Assembly (NCBI RefSeq): GCF_025370935.1
Contig: NC_133474.1
Location: forward strand, 17,399,997-17,463,996
Reading direction: 5' to 3'
Source of the DNA: Choristoneura fumiferana
Lineage: Eukaryota; Arthropoda; Insecta; Lepidoptera; Tortricidae
Length of the DNA: 64,000 bases
Shown here one piece after another: positions 11,253 to 22,254 of this stretch. Positions within the stretch are counted from its first letter, which is position 1; the number at the start of each line of letters is the position of its first letter. Position numbers and translations under genes: made by a program. The notes below the pieces were generated by a model. It was given only the letters and a program-made list of their open reading frames with translations. It searched no databases and was not told the DNA's origin.

Positions 11253-11489
11253 CGTGAAAGTTTGTCCGACTGTTAACGCCCTTCGTGCCCGGCTCACACT
11301 TGGCTTGTTTAATGTGTTTTTGGCACCATAAAACGCGCAATACCATCTGTTCTTATTCTCACGGTGCGTTTACGCGTTTTTTGCGTATTCGCTCTTTTTA
11401 GAACGCTCCCGCTTCACACCTGTCGGTGTCTCGATTATCAAAGCTTTTTAAAAAAAAAATGCGTGTTAAGTCCGTGTGCAATGCAGGTT

Positions 11490-11632
11490 TTTCTGGATGG
11501 CAAACGAGCAAGTGGGTCTCCTGATGGTAAGAGATCACCACCGCCCATAGACACTGCAACACCAGGGGGATTGCAGATGCGTTGCCATCCTAGAGGCCTA
11601 AGATGGGATACCTCAAGTGCCAGTAATATAAA
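11490..11632 (+). repeat. Dispersed repeat Z fragment
   Basis: Contains GGCAAACGAGCAAGTGGGTC, TGATGGTAAGAGATCACCAC and GATACCTCAAGTGCCAGTAA. Joined directly to a partial MITE. Confidence 0.65.
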
Positions 11633-11713
11633 TAAACCCGCGTAGCTCACCCAAAAACTATGAGATTTGACACTAGCGCCTCTAGTGGCGAATTCATACG
11701 CGATAGCCCTCAT
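11627..11713 (+). mobile_element. ATGAGGG MITE, 3' fragment
   Basis: Retains only the right end (AAACCCGCGTAGCTCACCCA through CGCGATAGCCCTCAT). About 20 bp are missing after TTTGACA compared with the full copies. Confidence 0.75.
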
Positions 11714-11789
11714 TCGTTTCCCTATCCCGCGGGGACTATGCTGATTTCCCGCAAAATTAGCCTAAGTTAATTTAGTACAAGTACCTAGT

Positions 11790-11892
11790 AATTTTTTTTT
11801 TATCTAAGCGTCGTCGGTGTCGGGGGAACGCATACAAACACACAGACACACATAGCGGTCCTTATGACACCCCTCTTTTTGCGACGAGGGTT
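11790..11892 (-). repeat. AACCCTCGTCGC-type repeat fragment
   Basis: Contains CACAGACACACATAGCGGTC and CCCCTCTTTTTGCGACGAGG. Related to 5865-5992. Confidence 0.45.
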
Positions 11893-12320
11893 AAAGATTA
11901 AAATTTTAGTGTTAGGTAATTCAAATACCACTCCATCAACGCATATACAGCTAGAAAAAACGTATATTTAACTTCCCATTTCTTTTATACATTTTTTACC
12001 TAAAAAAACTGCGATGAAGGAAAGAATTAGCAGCAGGATGTTTGCTTCAACCCCCTATTTTTTAAAGCGTATAAAGTGATACGCCGATTCCATTGAGACT
12101 TCGTTTTTGGGGTTCCATATTGAAAAAAAAAATGAAAAATTGCTTATTTCCCATATTAACTAGTCTTAAATTTCCTTTAGTGGTAGGGACTTCCTTTTAG
12201 GTGAGTGAACCTGTGTTAGGACACCCCGCTCCTTCATAACTAGGTATTAAGTAAGTCTGCACAGGAAATATTACCATATAAAAATTACTTATATTCTTAA
12301 TTTAATACGCTAAATAACGG
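11893..12320. other. No recognisable feature
   Basis: AT-rich, with no gene or clear repeat seen. Confidence 0.5.
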
Positions 12321-12323
12321 TGA

Positions 12324-12349
12324 TGTGTGTGTGTGTGTGTGTGTGTGTG
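12324..12349. repeat. (TG)n microsatellite
   Basis: About 13 uninterrupted TG units. Confidence 0.95.
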
Positions 12350-12529
12350 ATATGCCACAAATTAGGTACAGTTAATATTTAGCTCGGTACAGTAATAGCT
12401 CCGTGTCATCATAGCTTAGTTGTTTCAGCCATGTAGTTAGTTTCATCTTGCATTTGTATAGGATTAATTGTGACTATTTTTTAACCGACTTCAAAAAGGA
12501 GGAGGTTCTATGTTCCAATGTTTGTATTT

Positions 12530-13145
12530 TTTTAGGGTTCCGGAGCCAAAATGGCAAAAACGGAACCCTTTCGCCATGTCTGTCTGTCTGTCCGTCCGCG
12601 GCTTTGCTCAGAGACTATCAATGCTAGAAAGCTGTAATTTTGCACGGATATATAAGTAAACTATGCCGTCAAAATGGTAAAGCTAAAAATTGAAAAAAAA
12701 AATTTTTTTTATTGTACCTCCCATAGACGTAAATTGGGGGTATTTTTTTTCCTCATCCAACCCTATACAATTCAATACAATACAATAACTCTTTATTGCA
12801 CACCAATACAGTAAACAGTACAGAGAACACAAGTATATACATAGAGATTTTCTAAGGTAAGCAATAGGCGGCCTTATCGCTTCAGAGCGATCTCTTCCAG
12901 GCAACCTTTACAATGGACAGAAATAAGGAATACATTTTAGCAGGTGGTGCAATTTACAGTAGATTAGAGCTGTATCAAGAATACATAAAACTAACACATA
13001 CAATACACATACACAACAAATCTAAATAGATAGATAGGTAGATAGATACCATAACAACACATAAATAAGCTACTATAACATTCATACGCAAGATGACAGG
13101 TAGTGTGGGGTATCGTTGGATAGGTCTTTTAAAACCATTAGGGTA
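12530..13145 (+). repeat. GGGTTCCG repeat split by a LINE 3' end
   Basis: The left part, 12535-12768, runs from GGGTTCCGGAGCCAAAATGG to CTCATCCAACCCTATA. The right part, 13102-13145, resumes TAGTGTGGGGTATCGTTGGA. The junction falls inside a phrase that is unbroken at 8270-8300. Confidence 0.7.
12769..13101 (-). mobile_element. LINE 3' end (minus) with ATTGT-repeat tail
   Basis: On the minus strand it ends TGCAATAAAGAGTTATTGTA, then TTGTATTGAATTG. Upstream it has GATCGCTCTGAAGCGATAAG and GCCGCCTATTGC, hallmarks of a common lepidopteran LINE 3'UTR. A related 3' end is at 15690-15779. Confidence 0.65.
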
Positions 13146-13850
13146 CACCCCAATACTAATGCGTTGTACGGGAATGGCACGGAACCCATTGTGCGAGAGC
13201 CCAGCTTGCTTTTGGCATTTTTTTAAAACATCCCAATGATCTATTGTAGTTTTTTTGCAGACAATCCCTATTGTACGATCTATGAGTAACGGATTTTTGG
13301 AAACGGAACTATGTTTTTTACAAGCTTTTATTTAGTTTCACCTGTCCCGTTGTCTGTCTGTCTGTAATCAAATCTTGCAAGCTAAATTCGACCAACTTCC
13401 AGTAGTTGGATTGACTTGAAATTTGGTATGATTGTGTAAATTGCGTGACAATACAACAATCTGGTAGTGACATCCTGGTAGTCCAGCCAGGATCGTCTCC
13501 GCAGGACGGAACTCTTCAACGGTTAACGGCATCGACTTGAAATTTGGTATGCAAATGTAGTTTGGGTGACAATGCAAGTAAAGTCGCCAAAAATACAGTC
13601 AGCAAAAAAAGCTTGTATTAAAAATGATTTACCAGAAACTTATTTAAAAAGATTTCTCATGTCCTAATTGAATTTCATTTAATAACCAGCTTTGTTTCTC
13701 AATTCCAGGTGCAGAGATGACATCATCAGCTACTGTCCAGGGTCGAAGAAAGCACCAAGGGCGCAGATTCATTTAAACAGATGGACGTGCAGAATCGCCT
13801 AATCGCATTGGTGGGAATCCAGTGGGTCAATAACCTAAAGAACCGACTTA
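13146..13850. other. No gene; weakly repeat-like sequence
   Basis: Two similar phrases, TTGACTTGAAATTTGGTATG (13411) and CGACTTGAAATTTGGTATGC (13531), suggest an old internal duplication of about 120 bp. Nothing else could be assigned. Confidence 0.4.
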
Positions 13851-13877
13851 GGGCCTCCCCACATAGTATGTCCACCC

Positions 13878-13960
13878 AATAACAGCGAAAAAGACGTCTT
13901 TCTGTCGGTAAACGCCGTTTCGCGTCGGCCGAGCCGATCGACGTCTTTTTCGCTCTTATT
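13878..13960. mobile_element. 83-bp foldback element
   Basis: Inverted arms of about 21 bp with one mismatch: CAATAACAGCGAAAAAGACG on the left and CGTCTTTTTCGCTCTTATTG on the right. The 41-bp centre is GC-rich. Possibly a tiny MITE. Confidence 0.5.
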
Positions 13961-13989
13961 GCGTGCTCTTATAAGTTTTTTGTAGACAC

Positions 13990-15185
13990 GGGGGATAAAT
14001 AACGTCACGGTGACAAAGTCACAAACTCACCGTGACTCGCCGTCAAATGTCACTGTGACTTTTCACAAAAGAACAACGTTACAAAATCACATACGTTCCT
14101 ACTGTTCCTAGCGCCTAGCGCAGTCTCTGTTACTCAAATCACGACGCTGTAGAGTGCTGTGACAGTCCTAAGCCTGTAAAAGTGTGAAGGTTATTTTGAA
14201 TCAATTGACAAGATTTCATTTTTTTAACACCTGTAAATTACTGCAGGAATCGAATGAGTTTTGCCTCCTGAACATGGCAAAATATTTATTATAATTGATT
14301 GCTCCATATTTTAAAAAATACAAAAAAAAATAAAAAAATACGTCTGAATTTGCCAACACTACCACAGAATGGATATGTTTCCTTTGCCTTTTTCACCAGA
14401 AAAAGGAGCTGTCATAATTTTGACAACGTCTCTGTGCAACGTCTACGTCAGATTTACGTGATCTTTTTTTTAAGAGACTAGACAAAAGTAATGGATCTAT
14501 TGTGTGCTAGTTTTGGAGTTATGCCCTTTTAGAATAAGCACATCTTAAAAAAAATGTAATAAATTAATTAATAGTTGTAGCGAAATTTTAAAAATATCAG
14601 CGTTTTTCTCTTTCCAAACAGAATACAGAGAACGAATCAAATTATAGTCTTAGAAATATGACATCTTGTCAATTACTTGTGTGATAACGGTGTGACTAAA
14701 ACACGGTCATAATAGCACCGCGACAATATCATATGGTGATATGAGTAACATGCGTGACATAGTCACGTTGAAATAACAGTGACAAGAAAAACGTTCACTA
14801 CAGGACCGTGACGTGTCACAAGTATCATACAGCGCCTCTAGTGGCGTTTTCACAAAACATTCGTTTGCTATTCGAAGACGTAAATCGAGCGTTCGATCGT
14901 CGATACGTAGCCGCCACATGTCCACGGTGCGGCGTCGTCACCCGTTTTCGTTACGATACGCGGACGAAATAGTTTACGTAGCAAACCTACACTCACAAAA
15001 GTTGTTACGCAAACTTTCCGCTAGAGGCGCTGTCCGTGTTTCCATGCAAATTAAGATTTTGACGCGAACGCGATCGAGACGTATTTTGTAACCGAAAACT
15101 TACACTAAGGCGTGTAACAGGCGTGACAAAGTCACGGTGACTTTTCACTGTGACTTTTTTGGAACGGGATCGTCAGTCACTGATA
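13990..15185. repeat. GTGAC/GTCAC-rich interval, possible MITE with complex subterminal repeats
   Basis: The left edge has GTCACGGTGACAAAGTCAC (14005-14023) and TCACTGTGACTTTTCAC. The right edge has GTGACAAAGTCACGGTGACT (15122-15141) and CACTGTGAC. More GTGAC/GTCAC words occur at 14640-14820. An internal inverted pair around AGCGCCTCTAGTGGCG (14832) and CCGCTAGAGGCGCTG (15019) is present. The part 15030-15110 matches 34500-34625 in reverse. No transposase is visible. Confidence 0.45.
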
Positions 15186-15499
15186 CCAAAATGTAACGCT
15201 TTTCCCCAAGTCTAGTTTTTTGATCGGCTGAAGCCGATTCCGCGTGGATTGGGGAGACCCTAAGTCGAGTTTGGACTTGCAAGAAAAATCGTGAAAGTCG
15301 CATTACATTGCGGCGCTCGATGACCACTACAAACTCGTTGGCTTTACGGTCTCGCAATGTAATGCAATTTGCACGACTTTCCTTGCAAGTCGTCTTGGCT
15401 TTAGACATGTTGAACAACCCCGGAAAACAAAAAAACAGCTTACAGCGGCAACATTCCCAGAGCGTAGTATTACAACTTAAGGGATCTTTAAAAAACGAG

Positions 15500-15630
15500 C
15501 CTATCAATTCTTTAAAGGGTCGGCAACGCACCTGTGATTCCCCTCGTGTTGCGGGTGTCCATGGGCGACGGTGATCGCTCTCCATCAGGTGACCCGTCTG
15601 CTCGTTTGCCCCCTCGTGTTATAAAAAAAA
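15500..15630 (-). repeat. Dispersed repeat fragment (GGCAAACGAGCAGACGG-type)
   Basis: Contains GTCGGCAACGCACCTGTGAT and CGTCTGCTCGTTTGCCCCCT, then an A-run. A common-looking lepidopteran dispersed repeat, distinct from family Z. Confidence 0.45.
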
Positions 15631-15636
15631 AAAAAC

Positions 15637-15835
15637 ATCGAAAATACGAACTGAGACATGGATGCACAGAAAAACCAGAAAAAGCCTATTGCTCACCTTG
15701 TAATTTTAATAATTTGTTTTCTGTATCGCTTACTATATCTGGTGTACAATAAAGAGTCTTTGTATTGTATTGTATTGTAAAAGGAGCTGGTTCTTTTTCT
15801 GGTTTTCCTGTGCATCCGTCTCAGTTTGTATTTTC
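15637..15835. mobile_element. SINE-A tail fragments flanking a LINE 3' end
   Basis: 15640-15689 is a SINE-A tail on the minus strand. 15690-15779 is a LINE 3'UTR ending GTACAATAAAGAGTCTTTGT and ATTGTATTGTATTG. 15790-15835 is a SINE-A tail on the plus strand. The layout suggests successive insertions. Confidence 0.55.
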
Positions 15836-15836
15836 G

Positions 15837-16445
15837 CTATAGATCGTACCCGTCAAACTGTACGACATTAGTTCAGCGACTTTTAATAATAACAAAGCTT
15901 TAGATTTTCTCTTTTTCATACAAATGAAATAGTAGAATATACGCCATCCTGGAGCCCAATGAGGGCCATCGTTTTTCTCTCACTAGATGGCGCACTGTTG
16001 CGTGAGGTTTTTAAGTATCGTTTTGAAAGTCTGTTATTACGGGCGTGAAAAAATGTTTAGATTAAAATCATATTTAATACACCTTAAAACCGTACCATGT
16101 AAATATCGAGCATGCCACAGTGTTGCATAGTCCCCGTTTTGTTCGAAAAAAAGGGAGGACAAAGGTTTCCGAACGACAAAACTGTCTCAAAACACAGACA
16201 TTCATTGCCCCGGAACGCATTTTGCCATAATTAATTTCAGATATTGCAAAATATTCACAAAATTATTCTAATTATAAATAAACCTGCGTAGCTCACCCAA
16301 AAACTATGAGATTTGACATTTCGGAGACCTCACGCTACACTAGCGCCTCTAGCGGCGAATTCATACGCGATAGCCCTCATTGAAGTCGCCTGTCACGCAC
16401 TCTACAAACATTCGAATAAACTTTACAATTAACTCTACAATGCAG
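15837..16445 (-). mobile_element. Foldback family F remnant, interrupted by a MITE
   Basis: 15837-15958 (ATAGATCGTACCCGTCAAAC, ACATTAGTTCAGCGACTTTT) and 16381-16445 (GTCGCCTGTCACGC, ATTCGAATAAACTTTA) correspond to the element at 63241-63544. Joining them across the MITE gives a continuous match. Confidence 0.6.
15959..16380 (+). mobile_element. ATGAGGG MITE, copy 2
   Basis: 422 bp with the same termini (left end GAGGGCCATCG, one change). CTCF-like core TCACTAGATGGCGC at 15980-15993. Flanks AAT/ATT. Inserted in foldback F. Confidence 0.88.
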
Positions 16446-16490
16446 GACTTTTTGTTTTTGCAAAAAAAAAATATGTTATAAAAATTGGGG

Positions 16491-16703
16491 TTTCATCATC
16501 CCAGCCTATATACGTCCCACTGCTGGGCACAGGCCTCGTCTCGGAATGAGAGGGCCTGGGCCGTAGTTCCCACGCGGGCCCAGTGCGGATTGGGAACTTC
16601 ACACACACCATTGAATTGCTTCGCAGTTTTGTGCAGGTTTCCTCACGATGTTTTCCTTCACCGTAAAGCTCGTGGTATATTTTAAATGTAATTTCGCAGT
16701 TTT
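16491..16703 (-). mobile_element. SINE-B, minus, 5'-truncated
   Basis: On the plus strand it reads CATCATCCCAGCCTATATAC, GTCCCACTGCTGGGCACAGG, then GTTCCCACGCGGGCCCAGTG and CGATGTTTTCCTTCACCG. The whole tRNA-derived head is missing. Confidence 0.8.
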
Positions 16704-16799
16704 TCCAGGAAAAAATAATAAATAAAATATATAGTAACAATTTTATTGAAATAAGTTTTTATTTCATTGTGTTCCCGTTAAGGAACTACATGCATTATG

Positions 16800-17185
16800 C
16801 TGTGGGACTTTCATCAACATCGTCTAAAAAAAATCAAAAAATGTAATGAACTGCGTAAAGTTATTATCCTTTATACTTGTATTATTTATGTATTGTTTGT
16901 AAATTTGTGTATTTATGTATTTTATTTTATATTTAGTTATAGATATATTAATGTTTTATATATGTGCTATATATTTATTGTATATAGTTAGGTATTTTTG
17001 GTTTACATGTGCATTTATATTTATTCAAATGTTTTGCTCCATTTGTCGATCCTTGTTTTTTGGATTGCTCCTCTACCACTCAATGGTTGACTGGCAGAGA
17101 TCCCTGCAGGGATAATTCCGCCTTTGTACTTAACACAACTTTTATTTATGTAACCTTTTTGTACAATAAAGAGTATAAACACAAA
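16800..17185 (+). mobile_element. Probable LINE 3'UTR
   Basis: TGACTGGCAGAGATCCCTGC, GGGATAATTCCGCCTTTGTA and a final ACAATAAAGAGTATAAACAC tail fit a lepidopteran LINE 3' end. The 5' limit is unclear. Confidence 0.4.
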
Positions 17186-17511
17186 CAAACAAACTGCGAC
17201 CAAAACAAATATCCTCTTGCTTATGACATAAAGACTGTCATAAGTGCACACATTCTTCACTTATTTAGTATTCGCAATAAGAACGTCAATGCATGGAGTA
17301 CCGAATCGGGAACGTTTGAAAAATCTATGTAAATAACGCAATATTATAAAATGACACTCACCTGATAATGCACAGTTTCTCAGACACTATATTATTATTT
17401 TCAAACTGCTTCATCTAGTAATTATTTTTTTATCACCATCCGTAAGTTGACGAAAACAAAATTTGTATAATATTTGATTGGATTACTCTTTGATGAATTA
17501 TAACAGGTATA

Positions 17512-17930
17512 ATGAGGGCTATCGCGAATGAATTCGCCGCTAGAGGCGCTAGTGTAGCGTGAGGTCTCCGAAATGTCAAATCTCATAGTTTTTGGGTGAG
17601 CTACGCGGTTTATTATAATAAGAAATTTTTTGTGAATATTTTGCATAACCTGAAATTAATTATGGCAATTATGCGTTACGGGGCAATGAATGTCTGTGTT
17701 TTGAGACAGTTTTGTCTTTCGGAAACTTTTGTCCTCCCTTTTTTTCCGAACAAAACGGGACTTAGCAACACTGTGGTTGCTGGATATTTTTTGGTACGGT
17801 TTTAAGGTGTTTAAATATGATTTTAATCTAAACTTTGTTTTACGCCCGTAATAACAGACTCTGAAAGCCATACTAAAAACCTCACGCAACAGTGCGCCAT
17901 CTAGTTGAGACAAAAAACGATAGCCCTCAT
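17512..17930 (-). mobile_element. ATGAGGG MITE, copy 3
   Basis: 419 bp, opposite orientation to copies 1 and 2. The CTCF-like core (GCGCCATCTAGTTGA on the plus strand, 17894-17908) carries one extra T. Flanks AAT/ATT. The assembly gap follows 13 bp later. Confidence 0.88.
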
Positions 17931-17943
17931 TAATCAAAGGGAT

Positions 17944-18043
17944 NNNNNNNNNNNNNNNNNNNNNNNNNNNNNNNNNNNNNNNNNNNNNNNNNNNNNNNNN
18001 NNNNNNNNNNNNNNNNNNNNNNNNNNNNNNNNNNNNNNNNNNN
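17944..18043. other. Assembly gap of 100 Ns
   Basis: Exactly 100 consecutive N, the conventional placeholder for a gap of unknown length. It starts 13 bp after the end of a MITE copy (17512-17930), so repeat collapse may have caused it. Confidence 0.99.
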
Positions 18044-18540
18044 GTGATCGTACTACATACTATTAATTACAAATTGACGCTTACAAAACTTACCTGAATC
18101 GTGGAAATTGGTATTGATAATGTGTTTCTCCGTAAACAAATAACTCGAAAATTGTGTTTTAAAACTCTTTATTGTAATAAACACATGAAATTAACAGAAA
18201 ACAGGATAATAAAGATGTACAAAGGTGAACTTAATAATTTTTGAAAACTTGAGCACGTTTGATATATCCATCGACACAATCTATTCCGTGGTTAAACAGA
18301 CTTTATTAGTGATACCTATAATACCTATCCGTACGTATACTATGGACCATAAATACAAAACACCATTCGGCAGCTTATTTTTTGCGGCAGCAATCTTGTT
18401 GAGACGAAACTTTGTTCTGCCTAAAATCTATCATATCAGTTCTCATAGATACTTAGGTATTTACAATGTACACCTATTTTATATGCAAGACATACAATTA
18501 TCAGTACAATTCGTAAAAGCATTAACTCTTGAACAGTCTC
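18044..18540. other. No recognisable feature
   Basis: A 118-codon open frame (18225-18581, plus) has no recognisable domain and no supporting splice context. It is treated as chance. Confidence 0.4.
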
Positions 18541-18554
18541 AGGATAAGCTTACG

Positions 18555-18720
18555 ATGGACTACATTCCATCTGCAACGTGACTGCCAACTGCCTATGCAT
18601 TTTTCATTGCAGTTTCATTAAAATCGGCATAACTGCACGCTGGCAAGCTGGATAGCAAGTAAAATGTACGGGCAGTCGGCAGTTGCGGTTACGTTGCATT
18701 TGGAATGCAGTTGCGTCTGT
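18555..18720. mobile_element. Imperfect foldback element
   Basis: CATTCCATCTGCAACGTGAC (18566) pairs imperfectly with GTTACGTTGCATTTGGAATG (18687), giving about 30-bp arms around 80 bp. Probably a short MITE. Confidence 0.45.
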
Positions 18721-19079
18721 TCCGGCATTTAACCCAGCACCTCTTTAATATGCGCTGACTAAGAATACTATAATATTAATAGTAAAGATATCATTAAAAC
18801 CCATTTTGTTTTTCACCCCCATTTCCTTTACATAAGTTTTTTTACAGTAATTTCGCTATCAATAAATATCTAGTTATTTACTAACACCGTTGGCCGTCTT
18901 ATATCCGTAGGAGTTTGCCACTGAAACAATAAGAATGCGTGTTAATACCATATGTGGCCCATATTTCACTTAAATTATCGAGTAATAATTTTGGAGGAAT
19001 AAGTTTTAAGATTGTTTTTTGGAATCTTTTTGTATTTTTTATTTCAATTCCAAATTTTTACTTTTACGGTCATTCCGTA

Positions 19080-19425
19080 AAACCTAAATTGAAAATACAA
19101 ACTGAAATATAGATGCACAGAAAAACCAGAAAAATAAGACCATCACTGGGAATCGAACCCAGGTCCTCGGTATTCCGTACCGCGTGCTATACCGCTACAC
19201 CACTGATGGTTAACAGTACAGACACCAACCAAAAAAAAAACAATCTTAATTTGATTGCTTAGTAACGACATCTCTTGTCCGGGTGAGCGGTTAGTTCCAA
19301 TGGAGTGGCGAAGAAAGTTTCTCGATGAGGGCTACGGCATAGATGTCGCTAGCGTCACTGCTTAAGTGGCTAACATAAGAAACAAACAAGCTGAGATATG
19401 AGGTGCATAGGGGAAATTCGTGTAA
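19080..19425 (-). mobile_element. SINE-A copy 4 (minus) with shared body segment
   Basis: The tRNA-like head is 19140-19209 on the minus strand, with acceptor CCATCA/TGATGG and anticodon-type stem CGGT/ACCG, both fully paired though different from other copies. The T-arm TGGGTTCGATTCCCA is intact. 19225-19425 matches 10920-11110. Confidence 0.78.
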
Positions 19426-19613
19426 ATAAAAATATCGAAACAAACTCAAAGACTTTAATAATAGAGTGCATGTGTCGATATTTTTGACACCTTGGCCGCT
19501 CCGAAATATCTGATGGTGACTGTACCTACCTGCGATTACCACGCGGTGGCCGCCTGCCCAGCAATGACAGATACTAAAGGCTCAGATGAACGCGCCAATT
19601 TTCGTTAGGCTTA

Positions 19614-19747
19614 GGGGCTGTTTCACCACCTATTGATTAATTTTAACTGACGGATAAATGTAATACCGCCTCCGTCTATTCCAACAAAACAAACAGAAAC
19701 GGCATCACATTTAATTAAAATTAATCAATGAATGATGAAACACGGGG
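19614..19747. mobile_element. TTA-flanked foldback MITE, diverged copy
   Basis: 134 bp, with TTA at 19611-19613 and 19748-19750. GGGGCTGTTTCACCACCTAT pairs roughly with its right end. Less symmetrical than the copy at 56273-56409. Confidence 0.65.
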
Positions 19748-19750
19748 TTA

Positions 19751-20119
19751 AAATTGTAATTCCGTTTAAGTACCTATTCAAAACATAGCATCACGTTGGG
19801 GTCACCAATGTTTCATAGTAGGTATCTAGAAGATCAGATGTACAGGAAGTAGCAGAGAAAGGCTAGTTCATTAGTTCGTGGATTTGAAACTCATTGCTTG
19901 ATCTGATCGGTACATAACGTCACCTGTAGGAGTAATCTAGGACTAACTCGCGTCTCTTATACTCTGCTTATTTAACCAAGATACTAAAGTGACAGTATCC
20001 AATGTAAAAGTAATGTGACCAGCATAGTACGAATAGTACTGCTCTCTGATTTCGGTTTTCGGCATAAATACCGAACACATAATATTTTATGGATACATAG
20101 ATTAATTAATGGTTTTAAA
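19751..20119. other. No recognisable feature
   Basis: AT-rich region with no gene or clear repeat seen. Confidence 0.5.
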
Positions 20120-20396
20120 AGACCTATCCAACGATACCCCACACTATTATAGGGTTGTATGAGAGAAAAAAACACCCCCACTTTACGTCTGATGGGAGGT
20201 ACCCTAAAAAATTTTTTTTTACTTTTTTATTGTACCATTTTGTCGGCATAGTTTACTATATCCGTGCACAATTACAGCTTTCTAGCATTGATAGTCCCTG
20301 AGCAAAGCCGCGGACGGACGGACAGACAGACAGACAGACAGACATGGCGAAACTATAAGGGTTCCTTTTTTGCCATTTTGGCTCCGGAACCCTAAA
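20120..20396 (-). repeat. GGGTTCCG repeat, partial
   Basis: Runs from AGACCTATCCAACGATACCC to GGCTCCGGAACCCTAAAAAG, including a (GACA)n run. It lies just past the gene A 3' end and probably bounds its 3'UTR. Confidence 0.7.
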
Positions 20397-20637
20397 AAGG
20401 GAAGCTGAATAGTACCGGGTTTGGCCGGCGGCGGCGCTGTGATTGCTTAAATCGTTTCGTATTATTACTATGCGTTTTATTAATGATTTTTTGTTTATTT
20501 TGAACATAAATTGAATGAGTCTGGCTTTGGTGAAACAAGGGCGATTATAGGCAGAAAAATTTGGGCAAACCGGTAGAAATCGAGTTGTATGAAGCCTGCG
20601 CTACCTACTGTAACGTAAGTACTTACTAAGAATTTAA

Positions 20638-20907
20638 TCACTTACATTTAAATTCTTCCTCATAGTGCGACAGCATCTTCCACAACAGTTCCCCCGAGAC
20701 CTCTATTTCGGGCAGCGTCCCTCCGTGGCGCTGGCGCAGAGCGCGGCCATCGACATACCGCTTCACCGACTCCATGTCACTGCCGTGGAAGTGAATGCGC
20801 GAGCGCAGCTTCTCTCGGAAGAACGGCTTGAACAGCGCGAACACCATGTTGAAGATGTACGGCTGGTTCAGAATGTGCACGGCTTTGAGGCGGATTGGAG
20901 TGCAGTC
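20638..20907 (-). CDS. Gene A exon 5: C-terminal CRAL-TRIO segment and stop
   Basis: The exon has 270 nt and encodes residues 208-296 plus TGA. It follows the acceptor CTTTCCAG. It starts DCTPIRLKAVHILNQPYIF and continues with FALFKPFFREKLRSRIHFHG, both highly conserved in the alpha-TTP-like group. The end differs from the family norm: the usual LP-x-x-YGG-x-LP is LRQRHGGTLPEIE here. Candidate AATAAA poly(A) hexamers on this strand lie at 20494-20499 and 20476-20481, just before a dispersed repeat at 20120-20396. Confidence 0.9.
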   Translation of the reverse strand, partial: DCTPIRLKAVHILNQPYIFNMVFALFKPFFREKLRSRIHFHGSDMESVKRYVDGRALRQRHGGTLPEIEVSGELLWKMLSHYEEEFKCK

Positions 20908-21104
20908 CTGGAAAGATGGTCATTATGGTAATTGATTTGAGTTTGCTCGAAAATGAAGGAAAAGCAATGATGAGAGTAGAGTATCTATCTAGTGCCACTA
21001 AACATTCGTTGTGTAAGTGTAAGAGAATCACAATAAATTGGCGTTTGCGTAGCACAGGATAAAAATGGACCATTATAATATTTTAATCCAATATCATTTC
21101 ATAA

Positions 21105-21678
21105 TTTAAAAAACGGCCAAGAGTGTGTCGGACAGTAAGGTACAGTGTCGAACGGTAAGGATTTCGTATTTTAAGTTAGTTAATAAGTTTAGGTATATTT
21201 TATACCTTAGGCTGCTATTTACCTACTCTTAAACTACTAATAATTCTCAAGAAAACTTAGCCGCTATAGTTTTTCTTGTAAGTTTTATATACTTACTACC
21301 ATCCTGATTTTTTTCAAATTTTTCCATTCATCGGTTTTGATTTTAGAGGGGGGGACGCTCGATTTTAATGAAAATTTGCACTTTAAAGTTGAATATTTCG
21401 CAAACAAATCACTGAATCGAAAACCCCTAATGGTTTTAAATGACCTATCCAACGATACCCCACACAATAGGGTTGGATGAGAAAAAAAAATCACCCCCAC
21501 TTTACGTTTACGACTATGGGATTTTTTTTTTAATTTTGTGCAAAATTACAGCTTTCTAGCGTTGATAGTCCCTGACCAAAGCCGCGAACGGACGGACAGA
21601 CAGACAGACAGACAGACATGGCGAAACTATATAAGGGTTCCGTTTTTGCCATTTTGGCTCCGGAACCCTAAAAAGGTA
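21105..21678 (-). repeat. GGGTTCCG repeat, near full-length, in gene A intron 4
   Basis: Starts ACGGCCAAGAGTGTGTCGGA and ends GGCTCCGGAACCCTAAAAAG on the plus strand. It keeps TTTAGGTATATTTTATACC, the uninterrupted version of the SINE-B target in the copy at 9660-10575. Confidence 0.75.
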
Positions 21679-22254
21679 CATGATTGTTAGACTGTTGTTG
21701 GTATTATTTTCACATGCTATTATGTAACTTGCAGTGTTCAAATATACCTAATATTGTAAGTGGTTTTCAATTCTTGCAACTCTAATTTCACCCACTTCTA
21801 CTGATCGAATTGTTTTAAAATTTACCTATACCTTTGCAATGTAGTTTCATGGCAATGTAAGTTCAGTTAGCAAAAACAGAGTATTAAAATGGAATATTTA
21901 CAAACTTTTTAAAACGAAATAGGTGTAATACTACGTAACTGCCTGTGCTCTAAAACCTATTGGATAGCATCAGTGTTTTATGCGAACAACGTGGTCCTTT
22001 GAATCAATCATTATTAACCTTTGTGACACTCGAGTTATGGAATTATGAAAACCTGTTGTGTTAACGTGATTTTAAATGAGAGGAGGGCAGGAAAAGGCTA
22101 CAGATGTCAATTTAAGAGATGAGCAAAGAGATTTCCTAGAGAAAAATGTACGTAAATAATCTACTACGCTATTCGGATAAGATTAATAATTTATTTGCCA
22201 ACTTTATAGCACAAACACAATGTAAAACAAACTACAAACATTATTTGTTAGGTA

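Noticed and set aside
10598..11346. Long minus-strand open frames (up to 217 codons)
   Set aside because: They read through two SINE-A copies and repeat the same peptide in shifted frames. No domain is present.
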